Shown: positions 42,031-50,693, counted from the first letter of the stretch. The stretch is DNA of 64,000 bases from JABMQB01 sp964408795 (GCA_964408795.1 CAYPAW010000011.1:1-64000), one strand, 5' to 3'. Numbers and translations: made by a program. The notes: generated by a model not told the origin, from the letters alone.

Positions 42031-43485
42031 ATGAAAAGATATATTGGAAAACTATTCGCATTTACTTTTCTTACAATCTTTCTGATGGTAGGTTGTACAG
42101 ATGAGTTTGGTGAGATCAATACGGATCCCGATCGTGCCAAAGATGCACCTGCAACAAACGTTCTGGCTTTTCTTTTACGGTATCATTCCGATACTTTTTA
42201 CGATGCCTGGAACAACATGAACGAACCTGAAACATACGGGGGGCACCTTGCAAAGATTCAATACATTGATGAAGCCCGCTACAATTTCCGTCCGGGGGTG
42301 GTTGAAAGCAAATGGTATTACACCTATATTCAACTGAACAATGTAAAAGAAATCAAGAAAAAAGCACTGGCTGAGGAAGCCAACAATCTCCTGGGAGTTG
42401 CCAAAGTGATGGAAGCCTATATTTTCCAGATTGCAACGGATACCTGGAGGGATGTTCCTTTTACTGATGCCCTTAAGATGGCTGATGGTGTGCTTCTCCC
42501 TGGCTATGACAAACAGGAAGATATATACCCTGCGTTGCTGGATACTTTGGAAGAAGCAAATACCTTAATGGCTTCCGGAATTGATAACCTCGGAGAAGGG
42601 GATGTACTATTTAATGGTGATGTCATGAAATGGCGCAAATTTGCCAATTCACTGCGGTTGCGTCTTGCGATGCGCATTTCAGGTGTGGATGCAGGCCTGG
42701 CTAAGAGCACCGTTGAATCCATTATGGGCAATCTGAACCAGAACCCGATTATGGAAAGCAATGCTGACAATGCCTTTTTCTGGTATCCGGGGGCCAATCC
42801 CTATGAAGAACCCTGGTACGAGGATTCAAAAACCCGTGATGACCACGGCATGAGCGATATTCTGATCAATGCCATGAAAGAGCGCAACGATCCCCGTTTG
42901 GCTGTCTATGCAAAACCAGCTGCCGACGACGGTGAATACCGCGGATTTACCATTGGAGCAACCGCCCAGCCCAACCTGGCAACGGTTTCGCGTATCGGCG
43001 ATCGGTTTCGGTATGATCCCAAGGGATTCGCACCCTACATGCGCTATGCAGAAACCATGTTCCATGTGGCTGAAGCAGCCCTCAAGGGATACAATGTGGG
43101 CATGACAGCTGAGGAAGCTTATACCAAAGCAGTAACCGCTTCCCTCGAAGAAAACGGAATTGCTCAGGTGGATATAGATGCTTACCTGGCAGGTGCCGCA
43201 GCTTTTGACGGAACCCTGGAACAGATTTACTGGCAGGAATGGATCGCCCTCTTCAAACAGGGAATGGAAGCCTGGTCGCTGTACCGCCGTACCGGTGTGC
43301 CTACTACCCATTATGTGGCTCCCGGTTCTGCCTATACCGGCCACAACAGTCCCCCGTTCAGGTATCCGTATCCACAAAACGAACTTACCCTGAATGGAGC
43401 CAATTGTACCCCATTTGCCAATGAGGTCAATGATGATTTCTGGGGAAAACAAATGTGGTGGGATACACGTTCCGGTGTAAACTAA
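42031..43485 (+). CDS. SusD-like lipoprotein (SusD-like_2 type, second pair)
   Basis: 484 residues with lipobox LMVGC. The segments DEFGEINTDPDRAKDAPATN, TDTWRDVPFTDALKMADG, YDKQEDIYPALLDTLEEA, KWRKFANSLRLRLAMRISG and WQEWIALFKQGMEAWSLYRRTGVP are typical of the SusD-like_2 group rather than RagB. It is the lid partner of the preceding SusC. The ATG at 42031 gives the best signal peptide; 42025 is in frame. A terminator follows; no further gene belongs to this operon. Confidence 0.92.
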   Translation: MKRYIGKLFAFTFLTIFLMVGCTDEFGEINTDPDRAKDAPATNVLAFLLRYHSDTFYDAWNNMNEPETYGGHLAKIQYIDEARYNFRPGVVESKWYYTYIQLNNVKEIKKKALAEEANNLLGVAKVMEAYIFQIATDTWRDVPFTDALKMADGVLLPGYDKQEDIYPALLDTLEEANTLMASGIDNLGEGDVLFNGDVMKWRKFANSLRLRLAMRISGVDAGLAKSTVESIMGNLNQNPIMESNADNAFFWYPGANPYEEPWYEDSKTRDDHGMSDILINAMKERNDPRLAVYAKPAADDGEYRGFTIGATAQPNLATVSRIGDRFRYDPKGFAPYMRYAETMFHVAEAALKGYNVGMTAEEAYTKAVTASLEENGIAQVDIDAYLAGAAAFDGTLEQIYWQEWIALFKQGMEAWSLYRRTGVPTTHYVAPGSAYTGHNSPPFRYPYPQNELTLNGANCTPFANEVNDDFWGKQMWWDTRSGVN

Positions 43486-43508
43486 TCGCATAAACCCAAC
43501 AAAAAAAG

Positions 43509-43547
43509 AGACCCTGGTTACATGATGTAGCCAGGGTTTCTGATTTT
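43509..43547 (+). terminator. Terminator of the second SusC/D operon
   Basis: ACCCTGG (43511-43517) / CCAGGGT (43531-43537) with a 13-base loop in which further pairing is possible, an A7 run before and a T-rich stretch (TTTCTGATTTTT) after, 24 bases beyond the stop. Confidence 0.8.
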
Positions 43548-43674
43548 TACTGAGCCGCGACAGCTTGCCGGATATTCAAGAGAGTATACGATTTGCTGTC
43601 AAAAGAATAGTGTGGTATAATCTTTGTTCCGGAACATTGTCGTACATTTATCAGAAACTTCTAATACCATAAAC

Positions 43675-44373
43675 ATGAAAATCTTATTTAGCTTACCATT
43701 GGGATTGTTATTATGTTTTGCGTCGATGCATGGCTCCGGACAACAGAACTACCGGAAGATCATTCATGCATTTATTGATGATTACAAAATGGAAAAACTG
43801 ACGATCGGTCAACCGGAACATTACCGGGATGTACAAGGGTCTCCCTATCTTTCTGAAGATTTTATTTCCGGGGTTGTTCAGATGAAAGACGGGAATCGTT
43901 ATCAGGGGCCCCTGCGCTATGACGCCTATGCAGGACAAATGGAATTCCGTACCGATGAGGGAACAGTGTATGCCATTGCTCATCCGGAAACAATAGAAAC
44001 CATCGCCGTGGAGAAAGATACCTTTCTTTATTTTCCGGATGAAAAGGATCCCGCGAAGGGAAACTATTATCAGCTTATCACAGGAGGAGACTACTCATTG
44101 CTCATGAAACACCGTACGATCCTGAAAAATCCGGAACCGGCCAGGCCCTACAGGGATGCTACTCCGGCTCAATTTGTCCCCCAGAAGGGGGAATATTTCC
44201 TGTATCACACACAAACCGGACTGGTTCCCGTCAGAAACAACCGGGAAGTTAAAAAGTTTGCCGAATCCATGAATGAAACCGTGCAGGCCTTTCTTAAGAA
44301 AAACAGAATCAAAACCGATGAGCTGGAGGATATGATTCAATTCACAAAATACCTGAATGCAGCCATCCACTAA
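43675..44373 (+). CDS. Secreted protein of unknown function, Bacteroidota family
   Basis: 232 residues with a signal peptide (LLFSLPLGLL-like, cleaved near GSGQQ) and no lipobox. The mature part has a beta-rich region (GVVQMKDGNRYQGPLRYDAYAGQMEFR, read across two strands) and a helical C-terminus (VKKFAESMNETVQAFLKKNR). I recall this layout from Bacteroidota proteins of unknown role. The gene at 62131-62859 appears to be a distant relative with the same order of motifs. The frame opens at 43624, but the ATG at 43675 directly precedes the signal peptide. TATAATCTTTG upstream (43616-43626) is an imperfect -7 box. Confidence 0.7.
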   Translation: MKILFSLPLGLLLCFASMHGSGQQNYRKIIHAFIDDYKMEKLTIGQPEHYRDVQGSPYLSEDFISGVVQMKDGNRYQGPLRYDAYAGQMEFRTDEGTVYAIAHPETIETIAVEKDTFLYFPDEKDPAKGNYYQLITGGDYSLLMKHRTILKNPEPARPYRDATPAQFVPQKGEYFLYHTQTGLVPVRNNREVKKFAESMNETVQAFLKKNRIKTDELEDMIQFTKYLNAAIH

Positions 44374-44402
44374 AAGTTCGTGGATGCGATCAGGTTTTTC
44401 TT
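44364..44402. terminator. Possible terminator at a convergent gene junction
   Basis: CATCCAC / GTGGATG (7 bp, 9-base loop) encloses the stop codon of the plus-strand gene and is followed by T-rich bases, which on the other strand encode the lysine-rich tail of the convergent gene. Confidence 0.4.
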
Positions 44403-45649
44403 TTTTTCTTTTTGGCTGCCGGAAACAGGACATTGTTCAGAATTAACCGGTAGCCGGGGGAATTGGGGTATAAATTCAAATCGGTGGGGGGATCACCAAC
44501 CAGGTGACGGTAATCTTCCGGGTCGTGACCTCCGTAAAAGGTAAAAAACCCTTTGCCCCGTTCGCCATGGATATACCGGGCTTCATGGGCCGCCTCATTT
44601 TCCCCCATGATCAATACATTGGATTTAATCAGGTTTTTGTTGAAGGCCGTTGTTTGTCCCATGAATCCCCGAATGATCCGGGTGTGATTCTGACACAACA
44701 TGGTAGGGATGGGATCCCATTTGGCGGAAAATTCAAACAGGGTAAAAAAATCACTCTCCTGGCCAACCTTCCGGGTCTGTGTAACGTCAATATTGGAGAA
44801 TTCGTATTCATAGGGACTTTCAACCAGGGTAAAACCGGTAAAGGCAAATGTTTGTTCGTAATCCAGTTTTTCGTTCATGTCGGGATCGGCAGGATCCCCG
44901 TCGAACATCGGAGCGCAGATATCCACATTTTCTGCAGCCAGCGCAATGTCATAGGTGTCGGTAGCGGCACACATGGCAAACAGAAATCCTCCGTTCAAAA
45001 CATAGTTTTTTATTTCACGGCAAATGACATATTTCATTTCGGATACCTTCAGGAATCCCAGCTTCTGAGCCAGGTCGGTATTGATTTTTACATCCTGCTG
45101 GTACCAGGGAGCCGCCTGGTAGGTCCTCCAGAATTTTCCATATTGGCCGGTAAAATCTTCATGGTGAAGATGGAGCCAGTCGTATTCGGGTAATTCTCCT
45201 GCCAGGATCTCTTCATCGTAGAGGATATCGTAGGGAATTTCTGCGTAGGTAAGAACCAGGGTAACGGCATCATCCCAGGGTTGCTTGTTGGGGGGGGAGT
45301 AGACCGCTATTTTGGGGGCTTTGTTCATGCTGACTGCATCCTGGTTTTGGTCCGGTTGGGCAATGGTTTGCAACAGGGCCGATGTCTGGGCGTCTGAAAG
45401 AACCTCGAAAGAGATCCCCCGGATAACGCATTCATTCTCAACGACCGGACTGTGCTGCATCAGAAAACTTCCCCCCCGGTAGTTCAACAACCACTTCACT
45501 TCCATTCCCTGCTCCAGCACCCAGTAGGTAATGCCGTAAGACTTCAGGTGGTTCTTCTGGTTTTCATCCATGGGGACCAATAACTGAACACCCCGTGAGG
45601 AGAAAAAAGAGAAAATGCATAAAAGAAGGACTATGATTTTGTGTTTCAT
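44390..45649 (-). CDS. Secreted glutamine-amidotransferase-like protein, unknown function
   Basis: 419 residues with a signal peptide (MKHKIIVLLLCIFSFFSSRG). Motifs: VYSPPNKQPWDDAVTLVLTYA, YDWLHLHHEDFTGQYGKFW, GGFLFAMCAATDTYDIALA and KGFFTFYGGHDPEDYRH. GGFLFAMCAATD resembles the nucleophile elbow of class I amidotransferase/ThuA folds, with Cys as candidate nucleophile. I recall this Bacteroidota protein being named asparagine synthetase B in databases, but an N-terminal Cys nucleophile and ATP-pyrophosphatase loop are absent and the protein is exported, so that name is doubtful. It ends in a KKKKRK tail. It follows dnaB on the same strand with a 128-base gap. Confidence 0.7.
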   Translation of the reverse strand: MKHKIIVLLLCIFSFFSSRGVQLLVPMDENQKNHLKSYGITYWVLEQGMEVKWLLNYRGGSFLMQHSPVVENECVIRGISFEVLSDAQTSALLQTIAQPDQNQDAVSMNKAPKIAVYSPPNKQPWDDAVTLVLTYAEIPYDILYDEEILAGELPEYDWLHLHHEDFTGQYGKFWRTYQAAPWYQQDVKINTDLAQKLGFLKVSEMKYVICREIKNYVLNGGFLFAMCAATDTYDIALAAENVDICAPMFDGDPADPDMNEKLDYEQTFAFTGFTLVESPYEYEFSNIDVTQTRKVGQESDFFTLFEFSAKWDPIPTMLCQNHTRIIRGFMGQTTAFNKNLIKSNVLIMGENEAAHEARYIHGERGKGFFTFYGGHDPEDYRHLVGDPPTDLNLYPNSPGYRLILNNVLFPAAKKKKRKT

Positions 45650-45666
45650 TGGTTTTCATTTTTTTT

Positions 45667-45735
45667 ACACAGGGTATCACAGTGTTCTTCACCGTGTTTC
45701 ACAATGTAATCTTTTTTTCTGTGTTCTTCTGTTCA
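45667..45735. repeat. Degenerate ~12-base tandem repeat
   Basis: Successive units ACACAGGGTATC, ACAGTGTTCTTC, ACCGTGTTTC and ACAATGTAATC share the pattern ACnnTGTnnTC with a period of about 12, followed by CTGTGTTCTTC. It fills the gap between dnaB and the secreted amidotransferase-like gene. Similar CACAGAG-type repeats are common in environmental bacterial genomes. Confidence 0.5.
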
Positions 45736-45777
45736 TCTTCTGAGTTGCCTGATGAAACTTTCCGTTCCTGGATCTTT

Positions 45778-47295
45778 CTAGAAAGGTGCAACAGAGGAGT
45801 TACTATTCCGGCTGTCCATGTTTTCATTTTCGGACAGACCGGCATGGATGGTTTCATCGTCATTCATTTTGGAACTAAACGTTTGTTCCACATCGTCGGA
45901 TATGGTTGTATCCATATCGGTAAATTTTGCCAGGCTTTTTCGGAAGGAAAGAAAGACTTCTCCGGTAGTTCCATTGCGGTGTTTGGCTATGATCAGTTCG
46001 GCCACTCCGATCAGCGAATTTCCCGATTCATCTTCGGTAATTTTGTAGTATTCGGGACGATGAATGAAAGTAACGATATCGGCATCCTGTTCGATGGCTC
46101 CCGATTCACGGAGATCAGACAGTTGGGGTCTTTTCCCTTCGCGTGATTCCACCGAGCGGTTCAATTGAGACAGGGCAATGATGGGTACATCCAGTTCTTT
46201 GGCTATTGCTTTCAAAGAGCGGGAGATGGTGCTGACTTCCTGTTCACGGCTTGCTCTGATATCGACCCCTGCGGTCATAAGCTGCAGGTAGTCGACAATA
46301 ATTACCTGAACATCGTGTTGCATTTTCAGTCTGCGGCATTTAGCCCGGAGTTCAAAAATGGAAAGGGCAGGGGTATCATCAATGAAAAGCGGAGCCTGGT
46401 CAAGCTGGCTTATTTTTCGGTGCAAATGTTCCCATTCCCAATCTTCGAGGCGTCCGTTTTTGATTTTTTGGGGAGGCAGTTCGGTTTCGGAAGCAATGAG
46501 TCGGTTAATCAGCTGTATCGATGACATTTCAAGGGAGAAGATCGCTACCGGTCGGTTGTGTTCAACAGCCATATTCCGGGCCATGGATAATACAAGGGCT
46601 GTTTTCCCCATCGAAGGCCTCCCGGCAATAATGATAAGGTCGGTTTTTTGCCATCCCGAAGTGATCCTGTCCAGGCCGGTGAATCCCGAAGGAACACCGC
46701 TCAATCCGTCTTTGCGGTGTCGTGCCATTTCAATCTGGTCTATGGCTTCTTTTAAAATTGGCCGGATGGGACGGGTTTCCTTTTTAATATTGCCTTCAGC
46801 CACCTTGAAAAGAGCCGTCTCCGAAAAGTCGATAAGATCATCCACATCCATGGTTTCATCGTACGATTTCGCCTGGATTTCCGAAGCAATGCGAATGAGT
46901 TCCCGTTGAATGTATTTCTGGGCAATAATCCGGGAGTGAAATTCTATGTGGGCCGCTGAGGCAACCCGCCGGGTAAGCTGGGTTATGTAAGCCGCACCTC
47001 CTATTTCATCCAGCTGTTTCCGGTTTTTTAACTCCTGGGTGACCATCAGAAGATCCACGGGTTTCTCATGGGTAGACAGATGTTTGATCGCCTCAAAAAT
47101 TTTCTGGTTTTCTTCTTTGTAAAAGCTGGCCGTATCAATGATATCGGCTACGGTGACATAGGCATCTCTTTCCAGCATAAGCGCTCCCAAAACCGCTTCT
47201 TCCACTTCCAAAGCCTGGGGCGGTAATTTCCCATATTGCGCGTTTAGTTCTTCAAACGAAATCCTGGTCGGGCTGGTTTTTTTATTTCCTGCCAT
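45778..47295 (-). CDS. dnaB: Replicative DNA helicase
   Basis: 505 residues. The N-terminal DnaB domain (PPQALEVEEAVLGALML) is followed by a RecA-like motor with Walker A AGRPSMGKTA (Lys231), the B motif VIIVDYLQLM, the arginine-finger region KHRNGTTGEV and the H3/H4 motifs ALSQLNRSVESR. It unwinds DNA at the replication fork as a hexamer. No intein is present. The gene is followed by a secreted protein of unknown function and preceded by ddl; a consensus promoter was not found in the 128-base upstream gap. Confidence 0.97.
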   Translation of the reverse strand: MAGNKKTSPTRISFEELNAQYGKLPPQALEVEEAVLGALMLERDAYVTVADIIDTASFYKEENQKIFEAIKHLSTHEKPVDLLMVTQELKNRKQLDEIGGAAYITQLTRRVASAAHIEFHSRIIAQKYIQRELIRIASEIQAKSYDETMDVDDLIDFSETALFKVAEGNIKKETRPIRPILKEAIDQIEMARHRKDGLSGVPSGFTGLDRITSGWQKTDLIIIAGRPSMGKTALVLSMARNMAVEHNRPVAIFSLEMSSIQLINRLIASETELPPQKIKNGRLEDWEWEHLHRKISQLDQAPLFIDDTPALSIFELRAKCRRLKMQHDVQVIIVDYLQLMTAGVDIRASREQEVSTISRSLKAIAKELDVPIIALSQLNRSVESREGKRPQLSDLRESGAIEQDADIVTFIHRPEYYKITEDESGNSLIGVAELIIAKHRNGTTGEVFLSFRKSLAKFTDMDTTISDDVEQTFSSKMNDDETIHAGLSENENMDSRNSNSSVAPF

Positions 47296-47423
47296 TTGCT
47301 TGTTTTTTTCTGTTTCTCCCGGAGGGGATTTTTACGGCATAAATGTCTGAACAAAATCCAAAATACAATAGTACAAAAATGAGAAGGTTTACAATAATTG
47401 TCAACCCGGTTTATCCACAAATG

Positions 47424-48410
47424 TTAATTAGTTCTGACAAGTCCGTCTTCAATGATCTCCGACAATATTTCTGTAAGGGATCCTCCCATGGCTTTTATTT
47501 GCTGAGGGATAAAACTGGTTTCCGTCATGCCCGGTGTGGTGTTTATTTCCAGGAAATAGAAATCTTCACCATGGAGGATATAATCGACTCTGACAATTCC
47601 CGAGCAGTTGCAGAGATCATAAATATTGGAACTCAGTTCCTGGCATTTTTTCGACTGCTTTTCTGGCAGCCTGGCCGGTGTAATTTCGTCCGTGGCTCCT
47701 ACCGTATATTTTGCTTCGAAATCAAAAAATTCATTTTTCGGCAGTACTTCAGTAACCGGGAAGATGTATTCTTTGTTCCGGAGTTTTACCAATCCACAGG
47801 TAAATTCCGTGCCTTCAATGAATTCTTCAATGATCACTTCCTGGCTTTCTTCAAAAGCTTTCAGAATCGCAGGTTCCATGCATTCCTCTGAGGCCACTTT
47901 GGAGATTCCGAAACTGGAGCCCCCGGCATTGGGCTTGACAAACACCGGCAACGACAGGGTTTGTACGATCTTCCCGGGATCTATTTTATTGCCTTTCCTG
48001 ATCTTTACAGACCGGGCTATGGGAATGGCAAAGTTCTTCAGGTAATGATTGCAATACCATTTGTTAAATGTTAAGGATGACGAATGTACATTGCTGGTTG
48101 AGTAAGGGATGTGGAGCAAATCAAAATATCCCTGAAGAATGCCATCTTCGCCGGGGGTTCCATGAATGGTTATGTAGGCATAATCAAAATGGATTTTTTC
48201 ACCCCGGAAGCGAAAGCTGAAATCGGATTTATCGATACCGGCAATGGTTTTCTCTCCTTGCTTAACGATCCAGTTTTTCCCTTCAATCCAAACCAACCAT
48301 GGAGTGAATTTTTGGGTATCCAATGCATTGAAAATGTTTTCCCCGCTTTTTGAGGAAATCACGATTTCCGAGGAGTTCCCTCCGGCTACTACAGCTATAT
48401 TGGGCTTCAT
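47424..48410 (-). CDS. ddl: D-alanine--D-alanine ligase
   Basis: 328 residues, ATP-grasp ligase joining two D-alanines for peptidoglycan precursors, the step that feeds the MurF half of murF-alr in this same window. Motifs: VVAGGNSSEIVISSKSG, TIHGTPGEDGILQGYFDLL, FVKPNAGGSSFGISKV, EEFIEGTEFTCGLV and the C-terminal EINTTPGMTETSFIPQQ with its metal-binding glutamate and asparagine. Third in a minus-strand series PASTA protein - rluD - ddl common in Bacteroidota. Confidence 0.96.
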   Translation of the reverse strand: MKPNIAVVAGGNSSEIVISSKSGENIFNALDTQKFTPWLVWIEGKNWIVKQGEKTIAGIDKSDFSFRFRGEKIHFDYAYITIHGTPGEDGILQGYFDLLHIPYSTSNVHSSSLTFNKWYCNHYLKNFAIPIARSVKIRKGNKIDPGKIVQTLSLPVFVKPNAGGSSFGISKVASEECMEPAILKAFEESQEVIIEEFIEGTEFTCGLVKLRNKEYIFPVTEVLPKNEFFDFEAKYTVGATDEITPARLPEKQSKKCQELSSNIYDLCNCSGIVRVDYILHGEDFYFLEINTTPGMTETSFIPQQIKAMGGSLTEILSEIIEDGLVRTN

Positions 48411-48462
48411 TCGTCTAATTTATTGTTTTTTTTCTCATACCCGTAGTGGTTCCCACAATTTT

Positions 48463-48565
48463 CCCTTTTTTAAGGGGACCTGCCTGACGGCCAGCCAGGG
48501 GTATCAAAAGGGTTCTTCTCTTGTATTTTCCCCTTTTGCGGGGAGAGGAGTACGTTCCACTCTCC
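48463..48565. repeat. Cluster of GC-rich hairpins upstream of ddl
   Basis: Four inverted repeats lie in the 167-base gap between rluD and ddl: CCCTT/AAGGG (48463-48476), an imperfect CCTG...CAGG (48479-48499), CCCC/GGGG (48530-48543) and GGAGAG/CTCTCC (48542-48565). They look like a composite intergenic repeat; no gene is supported here. Confidence 0.5.
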
Positions 48566-48577
48566 ACACCGACTTTC

Positions 48578-49612
48578 TTATCGATGCGCAATATAATTTT
48601 TCCATTTTGCAATTACGGTTTTCATGTCTTCCGGCAATTCCGAATCGAAGATCATTTTTTCACCTGTTGCCGGGTGAGTAAATCCCAATGTTTTGGCATG
48701 CAAAGCCTGACGGGGAATGATTTTAAAGCAGTTTCGCACAAACTGGTTGTATTTGGTGAATGTTGTTCCCCAGAGGATTTGGTCTCCCCCGTAACTGGCA
48801 TCATTAAAAACAGGATGCCCGAGGTATTTCATGTGTACCCTGATTTGATGGGTTCTGCCGGTTTCAAGCTGGCATTCCACGAGGGTCACGTAGCCCAGTT
48901 CCTCGATGATCTGAAAATGGGTTGTGGCATTTTTCCCATGTTCTCCTTCGGGAAATACTTTATAGATCTGTCTGTTCGAGGGATTGCGTCCTATATTTCC
49001 GGTTATGGTTCCCGTTTTTTCTTTGAGGATTCCCCAAACCAGGGCCTGATATTTTCGTTGGATTGTTTTGCGGTAGAACTGGGATGCAAGTTTGTTTTTT
49101 GCTTTTTCGTTTTTTGCGATCACCAGCAAACCCGATGTATCTTTGTCGATGCGATGGACCAGTCCCGGTCTGGAGTCCTTGGAGTGAAACATGGGCAGAT
49201 CGTGATAGTAATGGGCGAGGGCGTTGACCAGAGTGCCGGTATAGTTTCCGTGTCCGGGATGTACCACGAGTCCGGCCGGTTTATCGATTACCGCCAGGTG
49301 CTCGTCTTCAAAAAGAATAGAGAGGGGGATCTCTTCCGGGAGTATTTCTGTTTCCCGGGGCGGAAAATCCAGGAAGATCTGAATGTCATCTCCGGGTTTC
49401 ACTTTGTAATTGGACTTGACCGGGATTGTGTTTACCCGGATGTTTCCTGCCTCGGCAGCAGCCTGAATCTTACTCCGGGAGGCATTCTCAAGGCGATTGG
49501 AAAGGTACTTGTCAATCCGCAGGAGCGATTGTCCCAAATCTACTTTCAAATGGTAATGTTCCCATTCTCTTTTATCATCCGTTTTTTCAACATGAACATC
49601 TTTTTCCTGCAT
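48578..49612 (-). CDS. rluD: 23S rRNA pseudouridine synthase, RluD family
   Basis: 344 residues. N-terminal S4 RNA-binding domain (LRIDKYLSNRLENASRSKIQ) and the RluA-family catalytic core with GLVHRIDKDTSGLLVIAK (catalytic aspartate), HPGHGNYTGTLVNALAHYY and the late CQLETGRTHQIRVHMKYLGHP. RluD modifies helix 69 of 23S rRNA. The frame opens at 49648, but MQEKDVHV (49612) is preferred. It follows the PASTA gene after ~250 bases that hold a tandem repeat. Confidence 0.93.
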   Translation of the reverse strand: MQEKDVHVEKTDDKREWEHYHLKVDLGQSLLRIDKYLSNRLENASRSKIQAAAEAGNIRVNTIPVKSNYKVKPGDDIQIFLDFPPRETEILPEEIPLSILFEDEHLAVIDKPAGLVVHPGHGNYTGTLVNALAHYYHDLPMFHSKDSRPGLVHRIDKDTSGLLVIAKNEKAKNKLASQFYRKTIQRKYQALVWGILKEKTGTITGNIGRNPSNRQIYKVFPEGEHGKNATTHFQIIEELGYVTLVECQLETGRTHQIRVHMKYLGHPVFNDASYGGDQILWGTTFTKYNQFVRNCFKIIPRQALHAKTLGFTHPATGEKMIFDSELPEDMKTVIAKWKNYIAHR

Positions 49613-49644
49613 CACAGAAAGGGTATTTAATATAGTATAGAGAT

Positions 49645-49663
49645 CCACGTCCCTTGGGCGTGG
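49645..49663. repeat. CCACG / CGTGG hairpin
   Basis: Compact inverted repeat CCACGTCCC-TT-GGGCGTGG with one mismatched pair, just upstream of rluD. It is followed on the plus strand by T-rich bases, but no plus-strand gene lies to its left. Confidence 0.45.
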
Positions 49664-49710
49664 TAATGTATTTTTTGTTTTGCTTGTCGTTGAATGGAGT
49701 CATCGGTTGA

Positions 49711-49759
49711 AAGTCCGGAGTCCGGAGTCCGGAAACGGAAGACGGAAGATCGGAGATCG
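49711..49759. repeat. Heptanucleotide tandem repeat, second locus
   Basis: Seven consecutive 7-base units (AAGTCCG, GAGTCCG twice, GAAACGG, AAGACGG, AAGATCG, GAGATCG), purine-rich on this strand. In a shifted register the units read GGAGTCC, GGAAACG and so on, the same RGARNCN pattern as at 7074-7108. It lies in the gap between the PASTA gene and rluD. Confidence 0.75.
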
Positions 49760-49865
49760 AAGTAAAGAACACTTCGGACTTCGGGCGAAAGGGCATACAA
49801 CGTAACGTATTGATTGTCATAATTCTGTGATTTGCTTTCAGAATCCTTCTCCTGGAAGAGGGTTT

Positions 49866-50666
49866 TTAATTTTCAATGGCTTGCATGATTTTTTCTTCAT
49901 CCGTGGTTACCCATATATCTACTGAGGTACCCAGTTCGGTATCGGGAGACAAGCGGGGATTTGGACGTTGCCTCCATATCCGGGCATTCAGGGAATCTTC
50001 AGAAGTGGTAACCGAAGCATCATAGAGGATTACGCCCATATTCAACAGGACATCGGCAAGAATCAGTCTGGCATCTTCCCGGGTTAGGCCGATCAGATCC
50101 GGAACGGCAGTTTTATGGTTACCGCTAACTTTTCCGATTTCCAGGTCAATTCGGGAGCCTTTGGCCAGGATTTCTCCCCCAAAGATCTCTGTAGAATCAT
50201 GAAAGACCCTTAGAACCAGGTCGTTGTACTCGGAAGGTTTATGGGTGATGTTTCCGGGAAGCAATCCCCGGTTTTCCATGAGAACGAGCGCCTGTCGGAA
50301 CGATATATCCCGTAACCTGGGTAGTATGACCTGCTCGGGGGCTCTTGCGTTGATCGTTAAAAGAAGTGTCCTTCCTTTCTTTACCTGAAAACCCGGCTCG
50401 GGAACCTGGTCGATTACCGTGCCAGGGTCCTGGGAATGCAAATAGACAGAATCGATAATCCGGTAGCGGAGATGCATATCCCGGGTCTTTTCCAACACCT
50501 CTTTTTCGGTCATTCCAATCAGATCAGGCACCGGAAATTTCTGTCCATGAAGGGTGTAGCTTCTCAGTCCGATCATCGTTGCCGTGACCAGCAATAGAAT
50601 CACAGCCCCTGCAGCAATGATCTGCAACAGAAAAACACGGCTCCCAAGAAATTTTATCAGACTCAT
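49866..50666 (-). CDS. PASTA-domain membrane protein
   Basis: 266 residues. One N-terminal membrane helix (FLLQIIAAGAVILLLVTATMIGL) and three periplasmic PASTA repeats beginning near VPDLIGMTEKEVLE, LPRLRDISFRQALVLMENR and VPDLIGLTREDARLILAD. PASTA domains bind peptidoglycan fragments, usually on Ser/Thr kinases or penicillin-binding proteins; here there is no kinase or transpeptidase part. The position before rluD and ddl is conserved in Bacteroidota and suggests a cell-wall role. It has its own -7 element. Confidence 0.92.
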   Translation of the reverse strand: MSLIKFLGSRVFLLQIIAAGAVILLLVTATMIGLRSYTLHGQKFPVPDLIGMTEKEVLEKTRDMHLRYRIIDSVYLHSQDPGTVIDQVPEPGFQVKKGRTLLLTINARAPEQVILPRLRDISFRQALVLMENRGLLPGNITHKPSEYNDLVLRVFHDSTEIFGGEILAKGSRIDLEIGKVSGNHKTAVPDLIGLTREDARLILADVLLNMGVILYDASVTTSEDSLNARIWRQRPNPRLSPDTELGTSVDIWVTTDEEKIMQAIEN

Positions 50667-50693
50667 TGTTTTTGATTCACTATGCTATAAAAA

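Noticed and set aside
48415..48612. 65-codon minus-strand frame over the ddl leader
   Set aside because: It translates the hairpin cluster (GKYKRRTLLIPLAGRQAG-type text), which is typical of repeats read as protein, and overlaps the end of rluD.
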